Below are positions 1 through 5,564 of a stretch of 8,937 bases of DNA, one piece after another (position 1 is the first letter of the stretch; each line of letters starts with the position of its first letter). Source of the DNA: CAZNKO01 sp964573855 (GTDB lineage Bacteria; Patescibacteriota; Patescibacteriia; UBA9934; GWF2-40-263); the NCBI GenBank assembly GCA_964573855.1, contig CAZNKO010000033.1, forward strand, positions 1-8,937, read 5' to 3'. Position numbers and translations under genes: made by a program. The notes beneath the pieces are model-generated. The model ran no database searches. It was not told the origin of the DNA and was given only the letters and a program-made list of their open reading frames with translations.

Positions 1-121
1 GTCGACTCTACAAGCTCCTAACGGAATTTGGTGGCAGAAGTTAGATATTCCCCTAAACTAATAGAGTTCTTACTACTGTGTGAGTGTTGTGAGATGTCAG
101 AATAACACATACGACTTCTAA

Positions 122-137
122 CGGGGCATACGCCCCG
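122..137. other. Small GC-rich hairpin in the upstream flank
   Basis: A six-base stem (CGGGGC with GCCCCG) encloses the loop ATAC. No T-run follows, so it is not a convincing terminator. The rest of 1-181 is relatively AT-rich and I see no gene, RNA gene or convincing promoter in it. Confidence 0.3.
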
Positions 138-236
138 AGCATAGCGGAAACGGCCGAGATTGTCGAGATGTTGGCCGCACCTTGACGGATAGGCTAAGAT
201 GTGGCAGACTTTTCGCTTGCCTTCAAGGCAAGGAAA

Positions 237-241
237 GGAGG
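237..241 (+). promoter_or_regulatory. Strong Shine-Dalgarno sequence deciding the TTG start
   Basis: GGAGG, within AAGGAGGTG, sits six bases before TTG 248 and in the right position for it. No other protein gene in the window has an equivalent, so it both decides this start and marks the gene as different from its neighbours. Confidence 0.6.
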
Positions 242-247
242 TGCACC

Positions 248-1117
248 TTGAAATTCAGCCGTCGAAACCATCACCCCGTGCGACTACCGCAAACGCCGAT
301 TCCGATGGGCGAAAACCTTCCGGACCAATTGCGCGCCGCAGTCGAGTTCGGCCGGCGTTCTTCGGACGCGCTGTACGAACTGTCCGATTGGGCCGGACTG
401 AACGACTTCATCCGAAAGGCAAGGCGAAGGTGCGGAGCCTTGTTCGGCGGATCGGTACCTGACCGGAAGATCATCTCGGCCGGATTCCTCTACGGAGTCT
501 CGGCTGATCTCACGGATGTGGGAAACGCCGATGTGGGCCGACGCGCAGCCATGTGCGGCTCTCGGGCGCAGGAGCTCTTGACGCAAGCGCTCCTGCTCCT
601 TCCCGGGGAAGACCGGCTCCGGCTCCGCAACGCCAACATCGCCCTCGATCGCGGCCAGAAGGAATTCCATCTGATGCTGAATGGCACCATCGCGGTCGCG
701 AACGTCGCCGTCGCCCTGCGCACCATCGTCGAAGACGTCCGGCTCTTCTTTCCGACTCCACTGGAAGACGTGTTCGGGAAGGTGGATCTCTTCGCGCGAA
801 TGAATGGCCGGCTGTCTCTGTGCATGCAGGTGAAGGCGCATGCGGAGACAAAGCGGTGCCGCTACGAGATCCTCGACACGGAGCTCAACGGAGAAAAAAT
901 AGGTGCACTCCCCGAGGAGCAAGCTATCTTCCTCCAGGCGGTGCGCTGGCTTGAGCAGACCTGGGAGGCGCGGCCGCATCGGAGGTGGATCGCCGCGTAT
1001 CTCCATGTCGGGATCGAGAACATCAACCTCCTGACGTTCGAGCACGCGAAGCTCGCGCGCTGCCTAGCGTCCTTCCTGGAGAACATCCGCAAAGAGCCCC
1101 TCCGCGCGGCAGGCTAG
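248..1117 (+). CDS. Uncharacterised protein, possible PD-(D/E)XK nuclease-like fold (289 aa)
   Basis: I do not recognise the family. The start chosen is the TTG at 248 because GGAGG at 237-241 lies six bases before it within AAGGAGGTG, a strong Shine-Dalgarno sequence; an ATG at 305 is the alternative, and a TTG at 182 has no such support. The protein is soluble, with no signal peptide or clear membrane segment, and has an Arg-rich N-terminal third. Near residues 178-200 it reads KVDLFARMNGRLSLCMQVKA, an acidic residue (D180) followed by a Q-V-K strand (194-196). This resembles the D...(E/Q)xK core of restriction-endonuclease-like folds such as Mrr, with E162/D163 as a possible further acidic position. 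The match is short and could be fortuitous. The gene is GC-rich and is the only one here with a good ribosome binding site, which may mean acquisition from elsewhere. It ends just before a terminator and stands alone. Confidence 0.6.
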   Translation: MKFSRRNHHPVRLPQTPIPMGENLPDQLRAAVEFGRRSSDALYELSDWAGLNDFIRKARRRCGALFGGSVPDRKIISAGFLYGVSADLTDVGNADVGRRAAMCGSRAQELLTQALLLLPGEDRLRLRNANIALDRGQKEFHLMLNGTIAVANVAVALRTIVEDVRLFFPTPLEDVFGKVDLFARMNGRLSLCMQVKAHAETKRCRYEILDTELNGEKIGALPEEQAIFLQAVRWLEQTWEARPHRRWIAAYLHVGIENINLLTFEHAKLARCLASFLENIRKEPLRAAG

Positions 1118-1133
1118 CCGCCACCCACTTCAA

Positions 1134-1168
1134 GCGCTCCACGAATCTTGTGGAGCGTCTTTTCTTTT
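1134..1168 (+). terminator. Rho-independent terminator
   Basis: The stem CGCTCCAC (1135-1142) pairs perfectly with GTGGAGCG (1150-1157) around a seven-base loop and is followed by TCTTTTCTTTT. It lies 17 bases after the stop of the 248-1117 gene and closes that unit. Confidence 0.85.
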
Positions 1169-1203
1169 CGAGCAACGATTGTTACCCTACGGACGCGCAG
1201 AGG

Positions 1204-1212
1204 TGCTACAAT
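1204..1212 (+). promoter_or_regulatory. Extended -10 promoter for the structured RNA / tRNA-Leu unit
   Basis: TGCTACAAT fits the extended -10 pattern TGnTATAAT with one mismatch. No convincing -35 lies 16-18 bases upstream. A start around 1217-1219 would open the transcript at the tRNA-like GGGCAGGT, so this could drive both the structured segment and the tRNA-Leu. Confidence 0.45.
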
Positions 1213-1215
1213 TTT

Positions 1216-1342
1216 GGGCAGGTGGTGGAACCCCGCACCAAAGCTCGGACAAAGTCCTCGCGTTGGTACGGGGCAGGTTGGTACCCGCCCACAGCTTCGC
1301 AGTGTGGCGGGCCCGCCAAAATGCAAAGCTTTTGGCGGGTAC
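1216..1342 (+). ncRNA. Structured tRNA-like leader or small RNA, unidentified
   Basis: This noncoding segment matches no RNA family I know; tmRNA, SRP RNA and RNase P RNA were considered and do not fit. Its first 79 bases open with GGGCAGGTGGTGGAA, which matches the 5' end of the downstream tRNA-Leu at 14 of 15 bases, and close with ACCCGCCCACA, similar to that tRNA's 3' end. In between is a stem of CCCCG (1231-1235) plus ACCAA (1237-1241) with TTGGT (1263-1267) plus CGGGG (1269-1273). The ends pair as GGGCAGGT (1216-1223) with ACCCGCCC (1283-1290), one mismatch. The second half holds the palindrome GGCGGGCCCGCC (1306-1317) and a terminator-like hairpin (1312-1339). Several pairings exclude one another. 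It lacks a T-loop and anticodon arm, so it is not a working tRNA. It could be a decayed tRNA-Leu copy, a leader or a small RNA. Confidence 0.4.
1312..1339 (+). repeat. Twelve-pair hairpin with T-run inside the stem
   Basis: CCCGCCAAAATGC (1312-1324) pairs with GCTTTTGGCGGG (1328-1339) around an AAA loop, with one bulged T. The T-run lies within the stem rather than after it, so termination is possible but uncertain. If active, it would separate the structured segment from the tRNA-Leu that follows 20 bases later. Confidence 0.5.
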
Positions 1343-1359
1343 GCGTTTGCATAAATGGT

Positions 1360-1444
1360 GGGCAGGTGGCGGAATTGGTATACGCGCCAGCCTTAGGAGC
1401 TGGTGGGGCAACCCATGAGAGTTCGAGTCTCTCCCTGCCCACCA
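1360..1444 (+). tRNA. tRNA-Leu(UAG)
   Basis: This is a complete class II tRNA. The acceptor stem GGGCAGG (1360-1366) pairs with CCTGCCC (1434-1440), followed by discriminator A1441 and encoded CCA. The anticodon stem CCAGC/GCTGG encloses the loop CTTAGGA with anticodon TAG at 1394-1396. A long variable arm (TGGGG-CAA-CCCA) and the T-arm GAGAG-TTCGAGT-CTCTC follow. Oddly, complementarity continues outward past the CCA: 1350-1366 pairs perfectly with 1434-1450, a 17-bp stem. Confidence 0.95.
1388..1403 (+). repeat. Direct repeat copy 1 (candidate attachment-site core)
   Basis: CAGCCTTAGGAGCTGG, the anticodon arm of the complete tRNA-Leu(UAG), is repeated exactly at 1455-1470 in the tRNA fragment, 67 bases downstream. 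Identity stops at both ends of the anticodon arm. It may be an attachment core, or just conservation between two tRNAs with the same anticodon. Confidence 0.5.
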
Positions 1445-1454
1445 TTTATGAAAA

Positions 1455-1470
1455 CAGCCTTAGGAGCTGG
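1455..1470 (+). repeat. Direct repeat copy 2 (candidate attachment-site core)
   Basis: This is the second exact copy of the 16-base anticodon-arm sequence and the left edge of the tRNA fragment. The base before it is A where the intact tRNA has C, so the tRNA match breaks exactly here. Confidence 0.5.
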
Positions 1471-1513
1471 CTCCCGCAAGGGATTGAGGGTTCAAATCCC
1501 TCCCTCGGCACCA
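1455..1513 (+). pseudogene. Detached 3' half of a second tRNA-Leu(UAG)
   Basis: From the anticodon arm onward this is a good tRNA-Leu: CAGCCTTAGGAGCTGG with anticodon TAG (1461-1463), a long variable arm CTCCCGCAAGGGA, T-arm GAGGG-TTCAAAT-CCCTC, acceptor strand CCTCGGC (1503-1509), A1510 and CCA. The acceptor 5' strand (expected GCCGAGG) and the D-arm are absent; the ten bases between this and the previous tRNA cannot supply them. The acceptor strand differs from that of the complete neighbour, so it is half of a different gene. The first 16 bases are identical to 1388-1403 in the complete tRNA. A tRNA 3' half starting at the anticodon arm is what tyrosine-recombinase integration into a tRNA leaves behind; the matching 5' half is not in this window. 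Confidence 0.85.
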
Positions 1514-1530
1514 AAAAATTTATGGGAAGC

Positions 1531-1893
1531 ATGATTGAGATCAATGACACTCTACAGCTCACGAAGGAACAGGGGTTTCCTTTAGAATTAAACCTTGAAC
1601 GTCATCTAAAAACTCCATTCAGGGCTGAAGATTTTGACGGAAAAATTTTTGAATTTAGAGGTAAAAAAGAAATTAGAATTTACAAACTGCCACCCATAAG
1701 AAATTTCTTAGTCGAGAACAAAAATGGCAAATGGATTTATTGGGGCTTGGTTCATATTCTTGAAGTGACTCACGACTACGAACACAAAACTACTTCGGGC
1801 AAATTTAAAATCATATACATCTACACACCGGATGAAATGCGAAAGGCCCACAAACTTATCGATCGGAACAAAGAAACACAATTTTTTAATTAG
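1531..1893 (+). CDS. Uncharacterised small protein (120 aa)
   Basis: I do not recognise this family. The product is a soluble, charged protein with no signal peptide or membrane segment; the second half (GKWIYWGLVHILEVTH, then GKFKIIYIYTP) looks like beta strands followed by a C-terminal helix (DEMRKAHKLIDRNKE). The start at 1531 (MIEIND) was chosen over an in-frame ATG at 1522, which would add three residues; neither has a good ribosome binding site. The open frame extends upstream through both tRNA sequences, but that part is noncoding. The gene begins only 17 bases after the tRNA fragment and is visibly richer in A and T than its neighbours, consistent with having arrived with the event that left the fragment. 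It ends four bases before the hydrolase gene, so the two are probably cotranscribed. Confidence 0.75.
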   Translation: MIEINDTLQLTKEQGFPLELNLERHLKTPFRAEDFDGKIFEFRGKKEIRIYKLPPIRNFLVENKNGKWIYWGLVHILEVTHDYEHKTTSGKFKIIYIYTPDEMRKAHKLIDRNKETQFFN

Positions 1894-1897
1894 AAGT

Positions 1898-2479
1898 ATG
1901 AACAAACGCGTCTTTATTGTGCACCGATGGGATGGGAGGCCGGGAGATATTTGGTATCCCTGGCTCAAGGCCGAACTTGAAAAGAACGGATTTGAGGTCC
2001 ACGTTCCAGTCATGCCGAAACGTGATGAGCCGAGGATCAAGGTCTGGGTTCCGGCTCTTGCGAAAGCCGTTGGTGTTCCGGATGAACAGACGTACTTCGT
2101 CGGCCACAGTATTGGATGCCAAACGATCGCGCGGTATCTCGCGTCTCTTCCGCCAGAGACGAACGTGGGCGGAGCCGTCTTTGTCGCGGGATTTTTTAAA
2201 CGACTGACGAACATGGAAGATGACGACATTGTCCGCGATGTTGAAAAAGAATGGATGGGAACCCCGCTCGATCTCGCGGTCGTGCGAGCGCACATGAAAA
2301 AGAGCGCGGCGATCTTTTCAGATAATGATCCCTACGTCCCGCTCGACAACCAAGATGATTATCGCGACAAACTTGGTTCAGAGATTTTCGTGGAACATGG
2401 AAAGGGACACTTCTCTACCAGCGATCACGTCACGGAATTACCCATCGCTCTCGAATCCGTCTTGAAGCTCGCGAAATAA
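1898..2479 (+). CDS. RBBP9/YdeN-family serine hydrolase (193 aa)
   Basis: This is a compact cytosolic alpha/beta hydrolase of the RBBP9/YdeN type; family members are serine hydrolases and physiological substrates of bacterial ones are mostly unknown. The full catalytic set is visible: nucleophile Ser71 in GHSIGC, acid Asp144 in NDPYVP, and His171 in GKGHF. The N-terminal strand VFIVHRWDGRPGDIWYPWLK is the usual opening (VHGW-like in the family), and 193 residues is a normal length. The start is ATG 1898, giving that canonical N terminus; the open frame extends upstream but overlaps the preceding gene. There is no Shine-Dalgarno sequence. It follows the 120-residue gene by four bases and ends before a bidirectional terminator. 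Family assignment is firm, the substrate unknown. Confidence 0.9.
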   Translation: MNKRVFIVHRWDGRPGDIWYPWLKAELEKNGFEVHVPVMPKRDEPRIKVWVPALAKAVGVPDEQTYFVGHSIGCQTIARYLASLPPETNVGGAVFVAGFFKRLTNMEDDDIVRDVEKEWMGTPLDLAVVRAHMKKSAAIFSDNDPYVPLDNQDDYRDKLGSEIFVEHGKGHFSTSDHVTELPIALESVLKLAK

Positions 2480-2489
2480 AACACAACGA

Positions 2490-2523
2490 AAAACCGCCCC
2501 GAGCTTTGTCGAAGGGCGGTTTT
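2490..2523. terminator. Bidirectional terminator between convergent genes
   Basis: AAAACCGCCC (2490-2499) pairs with GGGCGGTTTT (2514-2523). The stem is A-rich on the left and T-rich on the right, so it can end transcripts from both directions. It serves the hydrolase gene and, nine bases away, the convergent lipoprotein gene. Confidence 0.85.
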
Positions 2524-2532
2524 GAATTTCAG

Positions 2533-3045
2533 CTAGAGAATCACGGAGGTCACTTTGGTTCCCTGCGCCTCGATCACCATAAGCACATCGTCGCTCACCG
2601 TCTTGACGACGATCACGTAGTACGACTTCGACGTGTCGATCTCTTGCACGAGCTCCGGAATCAGAAACTCTTGGACGGAGAGATTGTCCGGGAGATACGC
2701 GACGATGCCGTACTTGTCCCCATCGGTTTCGGTCGCCTTGATGCGCCCGCCGCTCATTTTGTACTCACGGACCTGGTCATTATCGTCGTCGCGGTAGGTG
2801 TTCACCGGAGCTCCAAGCTCTTTCTCAAAATCTTTTTTGTAATAATCCTCCAGCGTGAGGGGAAGCTTGGATTCATCGAAAAACTCCTCGGGCTTCGCCG
2901 TCCGCGAAACCTCAAAACGGATGAATGGGTCGTCCCGGGTCACCTTTCGAAACGGTCCGTCCGTGACGGAGCCGCTGTCCGCGCATCCTGCACCAACGAG
3001 GACGAGAGTGCCGAGCAAGGTAATGAGAAGGGTTTTTAAACGCAT
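2533..3045 (-). CDS. Putative lipoprotein of unknown function (170 aa)
   Basis: The N terminus is a short basic region (MRLK), a hydrophobic stretch (TLLITLLGTLVLVGAG) and Cys21, as in lipoproteins processed by signal peptidase II, although Gly rather than Leu sits at -3. The mature part is acidic and soluble and would face outward on the membrane; it includes DDDNDQVREYKMSGGRI and ends in beta-rich sequence (SYYVIVVKTVSDDVLMVIEAQGTKVTSVIL). I recognise no domain. The start is the ATG at 3043-3045 (minus); the open frame could begin at 3102, but a good promoter lies inside that extension and the signal peptide starts cleanly at MRLK. There is no Shine-Dalgarno sequence. The gene is convergent with the hydrolase and divergent from the lamin-tail operon. 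Confidence 0.8.
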   Translation of the reverse strand: MRLKTLLITLLGTLVLVGAGCADSGSVTDGPFRKVTRDDPFIRFEVSRTAKPEEFFDESKLPLTLEDYYKKDFEKELGAPVNTYRDDDNDQVREYKMSGGRIKATETDGDKYGIVAYLPDNLSVQEFLIPELVQEIDTSKSYYVIVVKTVSDDVLMVIEAQGTKVTSVIL

Positions 3046-3081
3046 AAAGTGAGTAAACGCCGCAAGCGCGGCAATGAAGAT

Positions 3082-3109
3082 AGTGTAACGGCTGCAGAAC
3101 AAGTTTCAA
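3082..3109 (-). promoter_or_regulatory. Sigma-70-type promoter of the lipoprotein gene
   Basis: On the minus strand TTGAAA (3104-3109) and TACACT (3082-3087) are 16 bases apart. Transcription would start near 3075, giving a leader of about 30 bases before the ATG at 3045. Its position argues against the longer upstream start. Confidence 0.6.
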
Positions 3110-3134
3110 AATTGAGATATGCACAGCCTGCCCA

Positions 3135-3163
3135 TTGACGAAACGGGATTTTTGTGATGGAAT
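3135..3163 (+). promoter_or_regulatory. Possible promoter running straight into a terminator
   Basis: TTGACG (3135-3140) and TGGAAT (3158-3163) are 17 bases apart. A start near 3170 would enter the terminator hairpin at 3175 at once, yielding a roughly 45-base RNA or an attenuated leader. The -10 is weak, so it may be chance. Confidence 0.3.
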
Positions 3164-3174
3164 GGAAATACAAG

Positions 3175-3214
3175 AAAACAAAACTCCCCCGCTCACAAGG
3201 GGAGTTTTGTTTTT
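3175..3214. terminator. Strong 15-bp terminator hairpin
   Basis: AAAACAAAACTCCCC (3175-3189) pairs perfectly with GGGGAGTTTTGTTTT (3199-3213) around a nine-base loop, with T-rich sequence after it. It lies between two divergent genes, where no annotated transcript needs ending. It may insulate the two promoters or end a short leader RNA. Confidence 0.8.
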
Positions 3215-3235
3215 CTCCCCCGTGCGCGATCTAAT
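3207..3235 (+). promoter_or_regulatory. Candidate promoter of the lamin-tail operon
   Basis: TTGTTT (3207-3212) and TCTAAT (3230-3235) are 17 bases apart. The -35 overlaps the T-run of the preceding terminator. A start near 3242 gives a leader of about 11 bases before ATG 3253, too short for a normal ribosome binding site. Confidence 0.5.
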
Positions 3236-3252
3236 TCATTCATCACACGACT

Positions 3253-5391
3253 ATGCTAAACCATGGCCGCTGGTTTTTCGCACTCGCGGGGCTCACGTTC
3301 GGACTTTTGTGGCCGCTCGTCTCTCGCGCGGAGGAGTGGACGCCGCCCTCCATCATTATTTCAGAAGTAAATTGGGCGGGATCGTCCAAAAGTTTAGCCG
3401 ACGAGTGGCTAGAGCTCACAAATCTCTCGAGAGATGCGATCGTGGTCGGCGGATGGACGCTCGAGGGAGCGTCGGAGAATCCCATCACCCTGCCTGATGA
3501 TGCCGTGATCGGGCCGTCCGGGACGTTCCTCATCGCAAACTACGACGAGATGAACGAGAAATCCGCGCTCGCGGTTCATCCGAACGTGGTGACGACAAGC
3601 GTGTCGCTCTCGAACTCGACGCTGAAGATTATTTTAAAGAATGCCGACGGGGCCGTCGTGGATATGGCGGGAAACGGGGAAAAACCTCCGGCCGGCACCA
3701 CGGCGAATACAGGGTCCGGCACAGTCCATGCCTCCATGGTGCGTCGAGCTCCCCTTTTGGGAGGAGAAACGCCGGATGCCTGGGCGACCAGTGAAATGAG
3801 CGTCGGATTTGACGAACGTGCGACCGAAAAAGGAACGCCGGGAACAAATGATGTCATCCTGAGCGATGGCACAACAGCGCCGAGCGAAGGATCTTCTTCA
3901 GTGACAGGAGATTCTTCGTCCCCGCCAACATCTGACGAAGTTGTGGCGGGTCCTCAGAATGACATCGAGACAACAACAGAACCGACTCCAGAGCCGCCGA
4001 TGGAAGAACCGGCTCTCTTAGTTTCAACAGAGACTCCCGTGAACTCCGTGACGTTTGCGGAAGAAACACACGTGCCAGAGCCGGTCACGATACTCCCTAC
4101 GTATCCCGTTGGAACTCTCGTGATCAATGAGGTTCTCCCGAATCCGATGGAGGGAGAAGAGTGGGTCGAGATTTTCAATCCCTACAATAACGTCATCCCG
4201 CTTGGGGGATGGAAGGTTCGCGATGCTTCCGGACGCGCTGTGCCTCTTCCGAACCAACTGCTCGGATGGCAGCAGTTCGTCGTTGTCCGGAAAGCAAGCG
4301 GGTGGCTGAACAACGACGCCGAGGCCGTCGAGCTCATGGATCCGACGGGAAACGTGATCGATCGGGTGGAATATACAAAAGAGACAAAACCGCAAAAGGG
4401 TGCCGCCGTCATGCGAAACGATGCACTCGCGCTTACGATCACCACAACGCCAACGCCGAGTGCACCGAATGTGCTGACCGCGGTTCCGGAGCCCGAACCG
4501 AAGGAGTCTCCTCCGCCGCCTCCTGAACCGCGTCCGTCCGTCGTGGCACTCGCGGCTCCGCTACGTGAAGAACCGCTGGCTCTCACGGAAACACCGACGC
4601 CGGCCCCCTCAACTATGGTCGCGGCGGCGGGAACGACCGCGGCACCGAAAACGTCTTCCACGGCCAAATCAACGACGAAAAAGGCAGCTGGTCCCCGTCG
4701 GGTCGCTGTCCGCGAGATCCGTGACCTGCGCTCGGGCGCTAAGGTCGTGACAGAAGGGGTCGTGACAGCCGGGACGGACACGTTCGGCTCTCAAATCGTT
4801 TACATCCAATCCGACAATGTGGGTATTCAGCTCTTCCGCGTGAACGGACGATTGAGCGGCCTAAAAATCGATGACCGTGTACAAGCCGAGGGAATTCTCG
4901 GAACTTCGGAAGGGGAACAAAGGATCAAAATTCAAAATGCGTCAGGGATCCATGTCCTCGGATCCGGTGAGGCAGTAGCCGGCGAAGTGAAATTAAAGGA
5001 CTTGAACGAACAGCATGTCGGATCCCTCGTGAAGGTCGCGGGGAGCGTCGCCTATATTTCTGGAAAAAAAATCATGCTCGAGAACGAAGACGGTGAGGTT
5101 TGGATTGCGCCGACCGAGCGCGTCCGAATTCCATCCGAGATCGTCGTGCCGGGCACGGCCCTCGAAATCACGGGAATCATCACCACGCAAAACGGCGAAC
5201 TGCGGCTTGTGCCGAGATCGGCGGATGAAGTGCGGATGCTGACCCCTCCACCGCAGGCCGTAATCTCGGAGCCGACGGGAAAAGAGCGGGCACAGGGACA
5301 AAAAGAAACCGCGGCATGGACCCTGACCGCGGCCGGACTCACAACCTTGATCGGACTGGCGATTAAACATTTCTTTCTGAAATCCATATGA
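3253..5391 (+). CDS. Exported lamin-tail-domain protein with OB-like domain and C-terminal anchor (712 aa)
   Basis: Residues 1-26 are a signal peptide (hydrophobic FFALAGLTFGLLWPLVS, cleavage near SRAEE). Two lamin-tail (LTD) domains follow: residues 33-200 (IIISEVNWAGS, DEWLELTNLS, GGWTLEG) and 286-390 (VGTLVINEVLPNPMEGEEWVEIFN, GGWKVRD, WLNNDAEAVELMDPTGNVIDRVEY). These motifs are classic for bacterial secreted LTDs. The domains are separated from each other and from the next by Pro/Thr/Ser/Glu-rich linkers (about 205-285 and 398-480). Residues 484-662 form a beta-rich OB-like region (VTEGVVTAG, IVYIQSDNVGIQLF, DDRVQAEGIL, VKVAGSV, LEITGIITTQNGELRLV), as found beside extracellular nucleases and nucleic-acid-binding modules. 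A single membrane helix near 688-705 ends in a short basic tail, so the protein would be anchored with its domains outside. No catalytic nuclease motif is visible. Extracellular scaffolding or DNA binding is an inference. Its stop overlaps the next ATG by four bases. Confidence 0.88.
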   Translation: MLNHGRWFFALAGLTFGLLWPLVSRAEEWTPPSIIISEVNWAGSSKSLADEWLELTNLSRDAIVVGGWTLEGASENPITLPDDAVIGPSGTFLIANYDEMNEKSALAVHPNVVTTSVSLSNSTLKIILKNADGAVVDMAGNGEKPPAGTTANTGSGTVHASMVRRAPLLGGETPDAWATSEMSVGFDERATEKGTPGTNDVILSDGTTAPSEGSSSVTGDSSSPPTSDEVVAGPQNDIETTTEPTPEPPMEEPALLVSTETPVNSVTFAEETHVPEPVTILPTYPVGTLVINEVLPNPMEGEEWVEIFNPYNNVIPLGGWKVRDASGRAVPLPNQLLGWQQFVVVRKASGWLNNDAEAVELMDPTGNVIDRVEYTKETKPQKGAAVMRNDALALTITTTPTPSAPNVLTAVPEPEPKESPPPPPEPRPSVVALAAPLREEPLALTETPTPAPSTMVAAAGTTAAPKTSSTAKSTTKKAAGPRRVAVREIRDLRSGAKVVTEGVVTAGTDTFGSQIVYIQSDNVGIQLFRVNGRLSGLKIDDRVQAEGILGTSEGEQRIKIQNASGIHVLGSGEAVAGEVKLKDLNEQHVGSLVKVAGSVAYISGKKIMLENEDGEVWIAPTERVRIPSEIVVPGTALEITGIITTQNGELRLVPRSADEVRMLTPPPQAVISEPTGKERAQGQKETAAWTLTAAGLTTLIGLAIKHFFLKSI

Positions 5392-5564
5392 CCACCATTC
5401 CTATTTCGCTTTCACGTCTCAAGCGGCAGGTCGAGACGCAGGCCTACGCCTATGGAGTCTCTCCGGCGGTGAGCACTCTTCTTGGAGAATATGTCACGGC
5501 GCTCATCAAGCGCGCAGGCCGTGAACCGCAAGAACCAGCTATGAGCGCGGTTCCCAAATGCTAA
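5388..5564 (+). CDS. Uncharacterised small protein (58 aa)
   Basis: I do not recognise this product, MTTIPISLSRLKRQ..., which is predicted to be mostly helical, basic at the N terminus and without a signal peptide or membrane helix; the middle (GVSPAVSTLLGEYVTALIKRAG) could form an amphipathic helix. The ATG overlaps the stop of the lamin-tail gene as ATGA, a typical translational-coupling arrangement and the best evidence that this is a gene. Its own stop lies inside the start region of the next open frame (ATG 5558), so the three form one unit. Confidence 0.6.
   Translation: MTTIPISLSRLKRQVETQAYAYGVSPAVSTLLGEYVTALIKRAGREPQEPAMSAVPKC

Noticed and set aside
284..1045. A 253-residue open frame antisense to the first gene.
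   Set aside because: The plus frame has a strong Shine-Dalgarno sequence and is followed by a terminator; the antisense product is low-complexity in composition with no recognisable motif, typical of a GC-rich shadow.
1216..1342. The structured segment as tmRNA, SRP RNA or RNase P RNA.
   Set aside because: None of their conserved cores (for example the SRP GGAAGGAAGCAGC region or the tmRNA tRNA-like ends with a T-loop) is present.
1455..1513. The tRNA-Leu fragment as the 3' exon of an intron-containing tRNA.
   Set aside because: Known bacterial tRNA-Leu group I introns split the anticodon loop, whereas this piece contains the whole anticodon arm, and no 5' exon with GCCGAGG lies upstream in the window.
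985..1530. Open reading frame upstream of the 120-residue gene running through the tRNA-Leu sequences.
   Set aside because: It crosses a terminator, a tRNA and a tRNA fragment, so lack of stops there is accidental; coding is taken from 1531.
3046..3102. N-terminal extension of the lipoprotein gene from an ATG at 3102.
   Set aside because: A TTGAAA/TACACT promoter lies inside it and a lipoprotein signal peptide begins cleanly at 3045.
4182..4781. A 199-residue Ser/Gly/Ala-rich open frame antisense to the lamin-tail gene.
   Set aside because: Its composition mirrors the Pro/Thr-rich linker codons of the real gene on the other strand.
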